Shown: one piece after another, positions 50,552 through 59,848 of the stretch
How the letters are laid out: every line of letters starts with the position of its first letter
How positions within the stretch are numbered: the stretch's first letter is position 1
DNA from: Lachnospiraceae bacterium XBB2008
GTDB taxonomy: Bacteria; Bacillota; Clostridia; Lachnospirales; Lachnospiraceae
Assembly: GCA_900102235.1 (NCBI GenBank)
Contig: FMVL01000005.1
Span: 62,001 to 126,000, forward strand
DNA: 64,000 nucleotides
Direction of reading: 5' to 3'
Notes under the pieces: generated by a model
Told to the model about the DNA's origin: nothing
What the model saw: only the letters and a program-made list of their open reading frames with translations
The model's database searches: none
Translations under genes and position numbers: made by a program

Positions 50552-52909
50552 TCAATTCTTAAGGCACGTATATAGTTTACGGATAAGTTCATCGGGCTTG
50601 TAAGGTTTGGCGATATAGTCGTTCATGCCGTGAGCCATACATTCATCACGGTCTTCCGCAAAAGCGTTTGCGGTCATGGCTAAGATCGGGAGGTTTGCAA
50701 GCTCCGGATCCTCCAGTTCACGGATCCTGTCGGCAGCTGTAAGGCCGTCCATTACAGGCATCTGCACATCCATCAGGATCATGTCATATTCGCCGAATGC
50801 GGATTCCTGTACTTTCTTCACCGCTTCCTCTCCGTTTACGGCCTCATCGGCTGTCATTCCGCGGGCCTTAAATACGCCCTTGGCAAGAAGGCGGTTAGTG
50901 GTATTGTCGTCAACCAGCAGGAAATGCCTGCCTTTCAGGAACTCGATCATGTCGTCCAACGATACCTCGTTGATATCCTCCTCTTTGTCCTGAACTGCGC
51001 TGTGCTCGTGAAGAACCTCAAAGTTTATGTTGATAGTATATGTGGTCCCTTCTCCCTCACGGCTCTCCACATCTATGGTCCCGCCCATGATCTCGACCAG
51101 TCTCTTGGTGATCGTCATTCCGAGACCCGTGCCCTGAGTCTTACTGATCGTGGACGTTCTTTCCCTCTCAAATGGCTCAAATATATGCTCGAGAAACTCC
51201 TTGCTCATGCCGATACCGGTATCGGCGATTATGAACGCAAAGTCGGCATGATCGGGATCCGTATATCCGGTCTTCTGAACCCTCAGCTCCACATATCCGC
51301 CCGAAGGGGTGAATTTGACGGAATTACCGACGCAGTTTAACAGGATCTGATTTAAGCGGAGCCTGTCGCACATGACTATGCTCTCATCCATGTTTTCCAT
51401 ATTGATGTTGAAATTGAGTCCGCGGGTCTTAACTTCCGAATCGACTATCTTCTCAAGATCATAAACCAGCGACGTCAGGTCACATTTTACAGGCTCTATG
51501 TTGATACGTCCGCTCTCGATCTTACTCATGTCAAGGACATCATTTATGAGCATCAGCAGGTGGTTACCGGATGTGCGGATCTTCTCCAGATACTCCTTGA
51601 CCGCAGCGGGATCTTCACTGTTCTCTACAGCCAGTTCGGTAAATCCTATGACGGCATTCATCGGAGTTCTGATATCATGCGACATGTTGCTTAAGAAATC
51701 ACTCTTGGCTTTGTTCGCCTGCTGTGCTTCCTTAAGAGCCTCTTTAAGCGCTGCCTGGGATCTCTCCAGATCTTCGAGGGCAGCCAGTTTCTCCTCCTGG
51801 AGCTTTTCTTTCAGTTTTTCTTCGTGTATATCCTGGATTACACCGTGAAACTGTACGATCCCGTCAGGATTTTCAAAGAGTTCGCCGGTACCCCTGTACC
51901 ATCTGTAAGTATCGGTCTTATCATGAAGCCGAAACTCCTCATTATATGCGCTCAGTCCTTTACAGGCTCTGTCCAGAGCTACGTTAACCCTGTCCCTGTC
52001 ATCAGGATGAAGCGATTCACCCCACAAGAGAAAATCAGGAATCTCCATATCTCTGTTTCCATTCAGAAGATATCTGAATTCCGGTCCGCTGCTCACACCG
52101 ATGATCTCTCCGTTTTCATCCAGATCAAATGACCAGGATGCGGTCTTCATGATCTCATGCACCGTACGCGTGGCTTCCTCTGCGGTATTCTTGGCGTTCT
52201 CAAGCTGCGCTTTGCTTTCCTCCAGCTCACGTGTCGTAGCTACCAGTTTCTGATAGTCCGGAGTCTCATATGTAAAAAGCAAAACTATGAGCGCCAGCGC
52301 TATGGAAGGAAATCCGAGCAGAATGTTCCTGAACCATATGAGCTGGACGGTAGCTCCTATCTCGGCTATGAAGATAAAAGCGACCGTTCCTACGAACTGT
52401 TTACGTGTGAAATGCATCCGCCGGATGATCATCCTGACCAGCGAAGATGTCATATACAATAACGGGATAACAAAGGTTACAAGATATAGCGGGCCACCGG
52501 TATACTCTCTGTTTTCGTCAAAGTAGAATATCAGATGCGTGATCGGATCTGTCACGATCAGAAGCTCATAAGCGCAGAAAACCACACCGCATATACGGTC
52601 ATATGTATTCTTTTTTCCATCGGGATCGAGCAGATAACGGATATATATCGGGAGCAGATACGAGCTTAACGCCGCTATCATGAAATAGATCAGGTTCAGC
52701 AGGAAATTCAGCCATACGGGAACCATCTCCGAAAAAGAGATCGTAACAGCGGTAACGGTATCCATGATCGCAGCAAACACGACCGTCAGGACCAGGGCTC
52801 TGAACACCCGGTTGGACTTGACATCGGAATTATACTGCACTTTCAGAAATACATAATATACGCTCAGGAACAGCGCGCTTAAGATATTAAAGTCAATATT
52901 GTATTTCAT
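50552..52909 (-). CDS. Hybrid sensor histidine kinase with seven-helix membrane domain, PAS and receiver
   Basis: 785 residues. Residues about 1-230 form seven membrane helices; a coiled coil follows; residues about 245-375 are a PAS domain (WSFDLDENGEIIGVSSG, WYRGTGELFENPDGIVQFHG); residues about 400-465 are HisKA with the phosphorylated His411 in MSHDIRTPMNAVIG; the ATPase domain has NCVGNSVKFTPSGGYVEL, DTGIGM and GTGLGMTI; the C-terminal receiver has DDN, acceptor Asp714 in MILMDVQMPVMDG, and YIAKPYKP. It likely senses a membrane-soluble or redox signal. A separate histidine phosphotransfer protein would be needed for output. It is a single-gene unit. Confidence 0.93.
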   Translation of the reverse strand: MKYNIDFNILSALFLSVYYVFLKVQYNSDVKSNRVFRALVLTVVFAAIMDTVTAVTISFSEMVPVWLNFLLNLIYFMIAALSSYLLPIYIRYLLDPDGKKNTYDRICGVVFCAYELLIVTDPITHLIFYFDENREYTGGPLYLVTFVIPLLYMTSSLVRMIIRRMHFTRKQFVGTVAFIFIAEIGATVQLIWFRNILLGFPSIALALIVLLFTYETPDYQKLVATTRELEESKAQLENAKNTAEEATRTVHEIMKTASWSFDLDENGEIIGVSSGPEFRYLLNGNRDMEIPDFLLWGESLHPDDRDRVNVALDRACKGLSAYNEEFRLHDKTDTYRWYRGTGELFENPDGIVQFHGVIQDIHEEKLKEKLQEEKLAALEDLERSQAALKEALKEAQQANKAKSDFLSNMSHDIRTPMNAVIGFTELAVENSEDPAAVKEYLEKIRTSGNHLLMLINDVLDMSKIESGRINIEPVKCDLTSLVYDLEKIVDSEVKTRGLNFNINMENMDESIVMCDRLRLNQILLNCVGNSVKFTPSGGYVELRVQKTGYTDPDHADFAFIIADTGIGMSKEFLEHIFEPFERERTSTISKTQGTGLGMTITKRLVEIMGGTIDVESREGEGTTYTININFEVLHEHSAVQDKEEDINEVSLDDMIEFLKGRHFLLVDDNTTNRLLAKGVFKARGMTADEAVNGEEAVKKVQESAFGEYDMILMDVQMPVMDGLTAADRIRELEDPELANLPILAMTANAFAEDRDECMAHGMNDYIAKPYKPDELIRKLYTCLKN

Positions 52910-52942
52910 ACTATGACCATCGGGAAAATAATATGTAAAACA

Positions 52943-53602
52943 CTACTTTTGAGTATAGCACGAAGGACACAGATCGCACAAAAAACATTCGCTGCAATCG
53001 GGCTTCGGAGCCTTACAGATCGTCCTCCCCAGCGTGATGATATGAATATTCCACAGGATCCAGTGATCCTCGGGAAGGATCTTCATCAGATCATACTCTA
53101 TCTTTACCGGATCCTCATTCTCCGTAAGCCCCAGTTTCCGCGATATCCTCTTAACATGCGTATCCACTACGATGCTCGGCATTCCGTAGATATTTCCGCG
53201 TATGACATTGGCGGTCTTTCGTCCGACACCGGGAAGCGCGGTAAGAGCATCTATATCCGAAGGAACCTCTCCACCGTACTCTTCGATCAGTTTCCGGCAG
53301 CAGGCGATGATATTCTTTGCCTTATTATGGTAGAATCCCGTCGAATGGATATCCTGCTCCAGCTCCTTTAAATCCGCCTCGGCAAAATCCCGTACCGATG
53401 TATACTTCCGGTACAGATCCTTAGTTACGATATTGACCCTCGCATCCGTACACTGTGCGGACAGTATCGTCGATATCAGAAGCTGCCAGGCATTCTCATG
53501 CTCAAGGTAACATACGAAGTCCGTCCCGTAATGCTCATCCAGCCTCTCGAGGATCTTTATTACCCGCTCGTCGCGGTCTTTCTTTTTCTCTTTCACTTTC
53601 AT
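52943..53602 (-). CDS. nth: Endonuclease III
   Basis: 219 residues from ATG 53602; TTG 53608 in frame is an alternative. Helix-hairpin-helix LPGVGRKTANVI with the catalytic Lys, VVDTHVKRISRKLGL with the catalytic Asp, and the four-cysteine [4Fe-4S] cluster CKAPKPDCSECFLCDLC (spacing 6, 2, 5). It removes oxidised pyrimidines from DNA and cuts the abasic site. The N-terminus is Lys-rich. It is divergent from galK, and their shared intergenic region is filled by a palindromic element. Confidence 0.95.
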   Translation of the reverse strand: MKVKEKKKDRDERVIKILERLDEHYGTDFVCYLEHENAWQLLISTILSAQCTDARVNIVTKDLYRKYTSVRDFAEADLKELEQDIHSTGFYHNKAKNIIACCRKLIEEYGGEVPSDIDALTALPGVGRKTANVIRGNIYGMPSIVVDTHVKRISRKLGLTENEDPVKIEYDLMKILPEDHWILWNIHIITLGRTICKAPKPDCSECFLCDLCPSCYTQK

Positions 53603-53611
53603 TTCCAAACC

Positions 53612-53813
53612 GAATGATGATAATGTATATTATTATATAAGAATCCGGAATGTCACGAATCAGTTCCACGCAGGCACGCTCTCGCTGCTTTCGCCCAGCA
53701 ACGGACGCTAGGCTCGAAAATACCTCGCCAAGCGCCGGCGGGCTCACAGCACCTGCTTAGGAACCTGCTTCGTTTCATTCCTGCGTTATCTAATAATATA
53801 CATTATTTCATTC
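53612..53813. repeat. Palindromic dispersed element copy B inside a perfect 16-base inverted repeat
   Basis: Outer arms ATAATGTATATTATTA (53620-53635) and its exact reverse complement (53791-53806), extended by GAATGA/TCATTC (53612-53617 and 53808-53813). Inner arms pair in blocks: 53647-53652 with 53776-53781, 53656-53659 with 53769-53772, 53661-53663 with 53765-53767, 53664-53667 with 53760-53763, and 53670-53674 with 53752-53756. The core 53670-53763 matches copy A at 27158-27252. The whole nth-galK gap is thus one nested palindrome. TATAAT-like sequences on both outer arms may serve as the two divergent promoters. Confidence 0.8.
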
Positions 53814-53836
53814 TAACGAGAAAGAAAGGATAAGAT

Positions 53837-55003
53837 ATGCAGCAGAAAGTACTCAGCAAATTTCATGAACTGTTTGGGGCGGAGGGAGATATCCGCACCT
53901 ACTTTGCCCCGGGCCGCGTAAATCTGATCGGAGAGCACACGGACTATAACGGCGGACATGTATTTCCGTGCGCACTTACGATAGGAACATATGCGGCTGC
54001 GAGAAAGAGAGACGACCGTAAGATCAGATTCTTCTCGATCAATCAGTTTTCAAAAGGGGTTATAGAGACATCGCTCGATGATCTTAATCCTTCGGATGCG
54101 GCTGGCTGGACCAACTATCCGAAGGGAGTTGTATGGGCTTTTCTCGGGAGAGGACTTAAGATCGATACGGGCTTTGACATGGTCATAAGCGGTGATATCC
54201 CGGCGGGAAGCGGACTTTCATCATCGGCCTCTCTCGAGGTTCTGACCGGGTTCATGCTCAGGGATCTGTATGGACTTGACAGTGTGACCAACGTCGAACT
54301 GGCTCAGATCGGACAGTACAGTGAGAACAACTATAACGGCATGAACTGCGGTATCATGGACCAGTTCGCATCCGCCATGGGCAGGAAGGACAATGCCATT
54401 TTCCTTGACTGCAATACCCTGTCATATGAGTATGCTCCGATAGTACTCGACGGATACAAGATCGTCGTTACCAACAGTAAGGTTAAACACTCTCTCGTAG
54501 ATTCCGCATATAATGACAGACGTTCATCCTGCGAGAAAGCGCTGGAAGAATTAAAGACTGTGACCGATATAAGTTCTCTGGGTGATCTTACCGAAGAGGA
54601 GTTCGAAAAGTATAAGAGCGCGATCAAGGATGAGACGCGTGTACGCAGAGCGCATCATGCGGTATATGAGAACCGCAGAGCCATAAAAGCGGTAGAAGCG
54701 TTAAAGAACGGAGATCTGGCTGAGTTTGGAAAGCTGATGAACGAAAGCCACATTTCACTCAGAGATGATTATGAGGTTTCATGTCCTGAGATCGATGTTC
54801 TCGTGGATGCAGCCTGGGCATGTGACGGCGTGGTAGGTTCACGTATCACCGGAGGCGGCTTCGGAGGATGTTCCGTAAGCATCGTAGCTGACGATAAGAT
54901 CGAGAGCTTCAAGGAAGCCCTCGCTAAGGCATATAAGGAAAAATGCGATCTTGAGCCCGAATTCTATGTGGTTTCCGTAGGAGACGGCCCGAAGAGATTC
55001 TGA
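53837..55003 (+). CDS. galK: Galactokinase
   Basis: 388 residues; RBS AAAGGA eight to nine bases before the ATG. Galactokinase signature GRVNLIGEHTDYNGG (about residues 26-40), GHMP ATP-binding motif PAGSGLSSSAS (about residue 123) and the C-terminal SRITGGGFGGC. It phosphorylates galactose with ATP at position 1 in the Leloir pathway; galactose could come from galactomannan side chains, which would tie it to the mannan locus. galT and galE are not beside it. It has a strong terminator shared with fliS. Confidence 0.96.
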   Translation: MQQKVLSKFHELFGAEGDIRTYFAPGRVNLIGEHTDYNGGHVFPCALTIGTYAAARKRDDRKIRFFSINQFSKGVIETSLDDLNPSDAAGWTNYPKGVVWAFLGRGLKIDTGFDMVISGDIPAGSGLSSSASLEVLTGFMLRDLYGLDSVTNVELAQIGQYSENNYNGMNCGIMDQFASAMGRKDNAIFLDCNTLSYEYAPIVLDGYKIVVTNSKVKHSLVDSAYNDRRSSCEKALEELKTVTDISSLGDLTEEEFEKYKSAIKDETRVRRAHHAVYENRRAIKAVEALKNGDLAEFGKLMNESHISLRDDYEVSCPEIDVLVDAAWACDGVVGSRITGGGFGGCSVSIVADDKIESFKEALAKAYKEKCDLEPEFYVVSVGDGPKRF

Positions 55004-55015
55004 TAAGAACACATG

Positions 55016-55050
55016 AAAACGCCCACGCTTTTTACCGGCGTGGGCGTTTT
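55016..55050. terminator. Bidirectional terminator between galK and fliS
   Basis: GCCCACGC (55021-55028) pairs with GCGTGGGC (55038-55045), preceded by AAAAC and followed by GTTTT, so either strand has a GC stem plus a U-tract. It ends galK from the left and the flagellin-fliS unit from the right. Confidence 0.92.
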
Positions 55051-55051
55051 G

Positions 55052-55525
55052 TTATGCAAGGAAACCTCGATTGGGAGTACTCACTACATCCTCATTAAGT
55101 GTACCGCGTCCGTAAGTGAGTCCAGCATAAACATTCTCTGAGTTTTTCATAACCGGTCCCGAAGTGTTGGTATCCGCGATCTGAGCATATGCATCACGAA
55201 GTCTGGTCATGATGGATCTGATCTGGGCGAGAGCATCTGTATCTTTCTTTGTCTGGACCGCTGCCAGACGTCTGCTGCAATAGATATAGAGCTGCAGGAG
55301 TTCTCCCGCCGGTGAATAATCATAATTTAACGATCCGATCAGTTCGTTGATACAACTTCTGATGCGTACGATGTTTGCCATGAACTTATTCTGATCGGAT
55401 TCTTCGATCGCGTCCTTAACATCATCAATGTAGCTGATGGCTATATCATATATGATGACTACCATATCCGTAGTATTAGCCTGGGATATGCGTCTGGTAA
55501 ATTCCTGCTTCTTAACGTCAACCAT
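55052..55525 (-). CDS. fliS: Flagellin chaperone FliS-like protein
   Basis: 157 residues, somewhat longer than the usual 125-135. All-helical: RRISQANTTDMVVIIYDIAI (about residues 12-31), SCINELIGSLNYD (about 68-80) and LLQLYIYCSRRLA (about 88-100), the FliS core that clamps the flagellin C-terminus before export. The extra C-terminal 25 residues (GLTYGRGTLNEDVVSTPNRG) are not typical and may be species-specific. It follows the flagellin gene by 44 bases, as expected for a chaperone and its client. Confidence 0.85.
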   Translation of the reverse strand: MVDVKKQEFTRRISQANTTDMVVIIYDIAISYIDDVKDAIEESDQNKFMANIVRIRSCINELIGSLNYDYSPAGELLQLYIYCSRRLAAVQTKKDTDALAQIRSIMTRLRDAYAQIADTNTSGPVMKNSENVYAGLTYGRGTLNEDVVSTPNRGFLA

Positions 55526-55569
55526 CTGATCGCCTCCAAAACCCTTAAGTCAGATACTGCCTAGCTCGA

Positions 55570-56697
55570 TCACTGAAGTAACTGAAGTGCGGATGAAGGT
55601 CTGTCATTAGCCTGGGCAAGTACGGATGTCGAAGCTTCTGTCAGGATCTGAGCGGTTGAGTATTCAACGGCTTCTTCTGCCATGTCTGCGTCTACGAGTC
55701 CGGAATATGCGCTGGTCAGAGCCTCATTGGTAACGCCGAGGGTCTCCACGGTGTGCTCAAGACGGTTCTGGTATGCGCCGAGACGGCTTCGAAGGTCATT
55801 TACATATGTAAGCGCTGTCTTTGCATCTTCTATAAGCTTGGATGCTCCGGCCTGCGTTCCCGCATCGGCGTCATCTATGCTCATGAGTTTAAGCGAAAGT
55901 GCGGGGATACGGATACCGATGATCTGATCCTCATTGGCACCTATCTGCATATCCATGGCACCGAGACCGGTGATATCCATGTTAATGGTAGGGACGCTTG
56001 TCTGTCCGGAAAGCGCTTCCACATCCAGTGTGATCGAGAAGTCACCGTCACCCGTTATGGTAAGCAGTGTCCCGTCAACAGCGCTGACCTTGGTATTTGA
56101 AGGATAGTCGGGTGTGGGGAATGTTAAGGTGTCATTGGCAGTGAGCGTAGCATCAGCATCCAATGAACCGCCGTTCCATACCAGACTGATACCGGAAAGT
56201 GCATATCTGCCTGCCGGTGTCTCATCGCTGTATGTTGCAACTTTTACGGAAAGATTGTCGGTATAGCCCTTCAGGTCAAAGCTTCCGTCAAGCAGCGTCT
56301 GACCGTTAAATTCTGTTGTATCGGCAACACGCTGGATCTCTTTTTTCAGCTGGACGATCTCTTCCTGTATAAGCTTTCTGTCATCATCGGTGATCGTATC
56401 GGTAGCGCCCTTGACAGCCAGCTCACTCATTCTGTTGACCATGTCGGTTACTTCCTGAAGTGCTCCGTCAGCGATGCTGATGATATTGATCGCATCATTG
56501 GAAGACTGGGTTGCTCTGGAAAGACCTTCTATCTGCAGATTCATTCTCTTGGAAATAGCGTATCCAGAAGGTTCATCCTTCGCTGCCGAGATCTTAAGAC
56601 CGGAACTGAGACGACCTATGGTCTTGGAAACTCTGGCATCAGCTTTATTAAGTGCCAGATTAGCATTCATCGCCTGAACGTTGTAGTTGATCCTCAT
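55570..56697 (-). CDS. Flagellin
   Basis: 375 residues; RBS AGGAGG at optimal spacing. Conserved N-terminal D0/D1 (NYNVQAMNANLALNKADARV, RLSSGLKISAAKDEPSGYAIS-type segment split over residues 28-50) and C-terminal D1/D0 (LGAYQNRLEHTVETLGVTNE, EEAVEYSTAQILTEASTSVL, ending SALQLLQ). The central region, about residues 135-270, is a short variable domain rich in Thr, Asp and Gly that would be surface exposed. The D1 segment MVNRMSELAVKG corresponds to the region recognised by TLR5. It forms the flagellar filament. No flagellar basal-body genes are in the window. Confidence 0.95.
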   Translation of the reverse strand: MRINYNVQAMNANLALNKADARVSKTIGRLSSGLKISAAKDEPSGYAISKRMNLQIEGLSRATQSSNDAINIISIADGALQEVTDMVNRMSELAVKGATDTITDDDRKLIQEEIVQLKKEIQRVADTTEFNGQTLLDGSFDLKGYTDNLSVKVATYSDETPAGRYALSGISLVWNGGSLDADATLTANDTLTFPTPDYPSNTKVSAVDGTLLTITGDGDFSITLDVEALSGQTSVPTINMDITGLGAMDMQIGANEDQIIGIRIPALSLKLMSIDDADAGTQAGASKLIEDAKTALTYVNDLRSRLGAYQNRLEHTVETLGVTNEALTSAYSGLVDADMAEEAVEYSTAQILTEASTSVLAQANDRPSSALQLLQ

Positions 56698-56743
56698 ATG
56701 AAACCTCCTGGTGAATCGATTCAGACGTCCCTGTCCGGAAAAC

Positions 56744-56763
56744 GGATGATATCCTTATCATCC
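56744..56763 (-). promoter_or_regulatory. Short perfect hairpin upstream of flagellin
   Basis: GGATGATA (56744-56751) and TATCATCC (56756-56763) form an 8-bp stem with a 4-base loop, followed on the minus strand by GTTTTCC. It lies between the large upstream gene and flagellin and may partly terminate or stabilise the flagellin mRNA 5' end. No flagellin promoter of its own is visible. Confidence 0.45.
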
Positions 56764-56773
56764 AGCTTGATCA

Positions 56774-59710
56774 TCAGATAGCTCTGAGGGCTGAGATGAA
56801 CACCCGTGCCACTCTGTAGAGCTCTATGTTATTAATATCGGCCGTATCCGCTCCATCCTTAATCTCATTTCCGCTTTTTTTACGATCAAAGAAACTGTCG
56901 GTAAAATTGTCGGGATCGATATGTGCGGTATGGACCAGTTCGGGCTTGAACCGAAGCTTTTCACTTAAGTTCTCTGTCATCTGTGACAGTCTGTCAAAAG
57001 CGGATTCCTGCTCGTAGGCGATGATCCCGCTCATTTCTCCCCTGAATGAAAACTCGGAAGCGATCACTCCTATGCTCTCGGTCATCATAGTTACCGCAAC
57101 ACGACCTGCTCCGCTCTCATGGCGGATCGTCAGCCTGATGGATGTGTACTCGCCGTCAATATCGGCAGGGATATCATATACTTCATCACGGGCAAGTGAT
57201 GACAGGATGTTTAACTGCTTCATGCTCGTCCGGATGGCTCTAACATCCAGATAACTGTCTGCCTCGAGAGTCATGTCGGCCAGATCCTCCTTAAACTCAT
57301 CGAGCATGGACGTATATGCCGAAACGGCTTCATCAGCTCCCGTCATATGCTCCAGAAGATCGTCTACCCTGTCGCTTAAGTCATCTGCGGAAAGCGGTGC
57401 CGGAGCATCGTTCCCCGCTTTTGACCGAAGGATTTTGTCGGTTATCGGAGCCAGCCAATCGCCCCTTTTGTGCTTAAGAGCATTGATCGCTTCGATACCG
57501 GTCAGGGAAACTCCTTCGCCGGACATAAGCAGATTTTCGATGATGCTCTCGTTAGCCCGGGCACTTTCCGCAAATCTTCCGGTCGTAAATGCCGCACTTA
57601 TCTGCTCATCTATCCTTGCATTGCTCCTTATGGAATCCACTCCGCCGAAATCATCGCCCACGGAATAATCCATGCCGGACTTAGCCGTGCTTCTCATGGC
57701 CGCCAGAAGATTCGCAAAACTCATCTCCAGCCCCATTTCCATGAGCTTGCCGACTGCCGCATCATCCGTCCGGTCGAGCCCCGCCAGCATTCTGTATATT
57801 CCTATATAAGAATCTCTCTCCAGATCCGTGATCTCATTCTGCCTCTCGAGCTGCATCAGGAATCTGGCAAAATCCGCAGCCTGTCTTTCGGGTTCGCCAT
57901 CCTGCCTGTTCAGATAGTCGCCCAGCTCCTGAATAGGCATATTTAAAGGGTTTACATCCTCGCGGATCATGTTAAGGACTCTTTCGGGAGTAAGTCTGTT
58001 AAGCACATCCCGGAGACCGATATCCGCGGTCCTGACCTCTTCGATCTTTTCAACGGTTATCTCTATGGAATTATATCCGAGGATCCTGACAGCACGTCTG
58101 TTCAGGTCATTCTGCTCCATGTTCAGGTCTTCGAGGATATCATCGACATTCCTAAATGCCTTGGTGATGGAATCGCCCATATCCCTTCTGGGAGCGGTCA
58201 TCAGTGCCTCATATGTTTCTTCGGCTCTTATGTATGCTTCACGTCTTACGCTTCCGGATTCATATACTTCATGCAGAGTGAAGCTCTCGCTCATACCGAA
58301 CTGAAGCCTGCCTGAGCCGTTGTACTGACCCAATATCGCCGCCGGCATTGAAGGGATGCTGCCAAGCTCCGACTTTACATCGGTGTACATCTTCATCCGG
58401 GATGAGGATACCTCTTCATCATCGGAAGGGAAAAGCCTGTGTGCCAGCGCTGCTTCTGCTTCTTTCAGCGCATCGACCAGTTCCTCCATCGGAGCTATAT
58501 CTATACGGTAATTGCTGCGAAGGAGCAAACGGTTTGCTTCAACGCTCATCGTTATACGGGCTTCCTCAAGTACCCGGCGGGCGTGGATCTGTTCCCTGGT
58601 CATGGACTCGGTATCGATCACCGGAGCCTGCGTTTGGGGAGCTGCCTGCAGATCTTCGGCTGCCTTCGTGAGATTTCGGAGGTTCAGAAGAAGACCTTCG
58701 CCGACTACGGCATCAGCTGCTTCATCCGGGATCGAGCGTACAAGCTCTGTCAGTTCTTCAGCCTGAGTATATACGGATTCCTCATAGGTCAGATTGGCTT
58801 TCTGTCCGGGGATCCCGGCACTCAGAGCGATGCTGACGGATGCTGCGAGTTTATTCGGATCGGGTTCCTCCCTCAGATCCCTAATGCTCTCCAGTGAAAG
58901 GAGCGTCTCGGGAGTAAGCGGGATATTGTAGTTTATGAGCAGTTTCGCGTCTTCATAATTCCGGTCGTCCACTTCAAGGCCTGCTTTACGGATGGTTTCC
59001 TCTATCTGAGGTCGTAGAGCCTCGATATCCGATGAATCCGACTGAACTCCGCCCATGTTTATATATCCGTCCTCGGAAAAGTAGCGGCGGCCGCCTTTTG
59101 CTTCCGCTACTCCGGCATGAGATGCCTGATATATGTTCTCAACCGTGGGCGACTTGGAGTTTTCAACCAGATATGCAGCTGCCGTATCGTTTATCGGGAG
59201 CACTTCCATGGCCATGGATACCGCATCTTTGACCTGTGTCACTACCTCGGAAGATACGTTCAGATCCTGTCCGTGCAGTAATTCGGCAAGAACCTTATCA
59301 TCTACAGTGTCCGTGAAGCCGGCAACATCGGCCCCGCCCTTGATCAGAGCAGCCTTGATCTCATCCAGGATCGTCACGGAATCGGTTACATCCATATCTT
59401 CGGGCATCTGTCCGGTACGGACCAGCTCGGAATAATCCTCATCAGACATGGAGAGACTCATGACGGACATATAGTCGGTTTTCAGCTGAACGTCGGTAGC
59501 GCTTAAGCCTGCTGCCAGATCGGTCACCGGTTCTTTTCCGGAATCCGCAAAAGGCATATCGCCCATGATTCCCTGAGACATCATAACTCCGCCCGCAGCT
59601 GCCGTATCCATAAAGCCCTTCGGGGAATTGCTTATCTTATTATCATTCTGAATCCTGTCGCCGAAAGCAGGCGACGCAGTCCGATACTCGGTGTCAAAGT
59701 TGATCTTCAT
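56774..59710 (-). CDS. Very large unrecognised protein encoded upstream of flagellin
   Basis: 978 residues from ATG 59710 (RBS GGAGGG); a longer frame lacks a RBS. No signal peptide or membrane helix. Starts MKINFDTEYRTASPAF, with a disordered N-terminus, then mainly helical, acidic sequence with repeated predicted amphipathic helices. The last 200 residues contain SIRLTIRHESGAGRVAVTMM and GIIAYEQESAFDRLSQMTEN-like text, which distantly recalls the C-terminal domain of flagellar hook-length control proteins. A sigma-28-like promoter precedes it and flagellin and fliS follow on the same strand, so a flagellar or motility function is likely. I cannot name a family with confidence. Confidence 0.75.
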   Translation of the reverse strand: MKINFDTEYRTASPAFGDRIQNDNKISNSPKGFMDTAAAGGVMMSQGIMGDMPFADSGKEPVTDLAAGLSATDVQLKTDYMSVMSLSMSDEDYSELVRTGQMPEDMDVTDSVTILDEIKAALIKGGADVAGFTDTVDDKVLAELLHGQDLNVSSEVVTQVKDAVSMAMEVLPINDTAAAYLVENSKSPTVENIYQASHAGVAEAKGGRRYFSEDGYINMGGVQSDSSDIEALRPQIEETIRKAGLEVDDRNYEDAKLLINYNIPLTPETLLSLESIRDLREEPDPNKLAASVSIALSAGIPGQKANLTYEESVYTQAEELTELVRSIPDEAADAVVGEGLLLNLRNLTKAAEDLQAAPQTQAPVIDTESMTREQIHARRVLEEARITMSVEANRLLLRSNYRIDIAPMEELVDALKEAEAALAHRLFPSDDEEVSSSRMKMYTDVKSELGSIPSMPAAILGQYNGSGRLQFGMSESFTLHEVYESGSVRREAYIRAEETYEALMTAPRRDMGDSITKAFRNVDDILEDLNMEQNDLNRRAVRILGYNSIEITVEKIEEVRTADIGLRDVLNRLTPERVLNMIREDVNPLNMPIQELGDYLNRQDGEPERQAADFARFLMQLERQNEITDLERDSYIGIYRMLAGLDRTDDAAVGKLMEMGLEMSFANLLAAMRSTAKSGMDYSVGDDFGGVDSIRSNARIDEQISAAFTTGRFAESARANESIIENLLMSGEGVSLTGIEAINALKHKRGDWLAPITDKILRSKAGNDAPAPLSADDLSDRVDDLLEHMTGADEAVSAYTSMLDEFKEDLADMTLEADSYLDVRAIRTSMKQLNILSSLARDEVYDIPADIDGEYTSIRLTIRHESGAGRVAVTMMTESIGVIASEFSFRGEMSGIIAYEQESAFDRLSQMTENLSEKLRFKPELVHTAHIDPDNFTDSFFDRKKSGNEIKDGADTADINNIELYRVARVFISALRAI

Positions 59711-59769
59711 ACAAAAACCCTCCACACTTATACGCGCAGTCCTTTGCACCTCGTAATGAAAAACATGAA

Positions 59770-59801
59770 AAAGAGCAGGCACCTCCCTGTGCCTACTCTT
59801 T
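59770..59801 (-). terminator. Rho-independent terminator of the upstream lipoprotein unit
   Basis: AAAGAGCAGGCAC (59770-59782) pairs with GTGCCTACTCTTT (59789-59801), 13 positions with one mismatch or wobble, followed on the minus strand by TTCATGTTTTT. It insulates the flagellar unit from the cysteine-protease-like gene. Confidence 0.8.
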
Positions 59802-59829
59802 ATATCGGTCGTATCATATCGAAACTTTA
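59802..59829 (-). promoter_or_regulatory. Sigma-28-type promoter of the flagellar unit
   Basis: Minus-strand TAAAGTTT (59829-59822) equals the sigma-28 -35 consensus in all eight positions. Twelve bases later comes ACCGATAT (59809-59802), close to GCCGATAA/T. The spacer is one base longer than the usual 11. Transcription would start inside the terminator stem, so the new RNA escapes it. Confidence 0.6.
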
Positions 59830-59848
59830 TGTGCCGTTAACGATGCTG

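Noticed and set aside
53612-53813. Insertion sequence
   Set aside because: The palindrome holds no transposase frame and no evident target-site duplication; it is reported as a repeat instead.
56698-56773. Separate sigma-28 promoter for flagellin
   Set aside because: No GCCGATAA-like or TAAAGTTT-like sequence at the right spacing was found in this interval.
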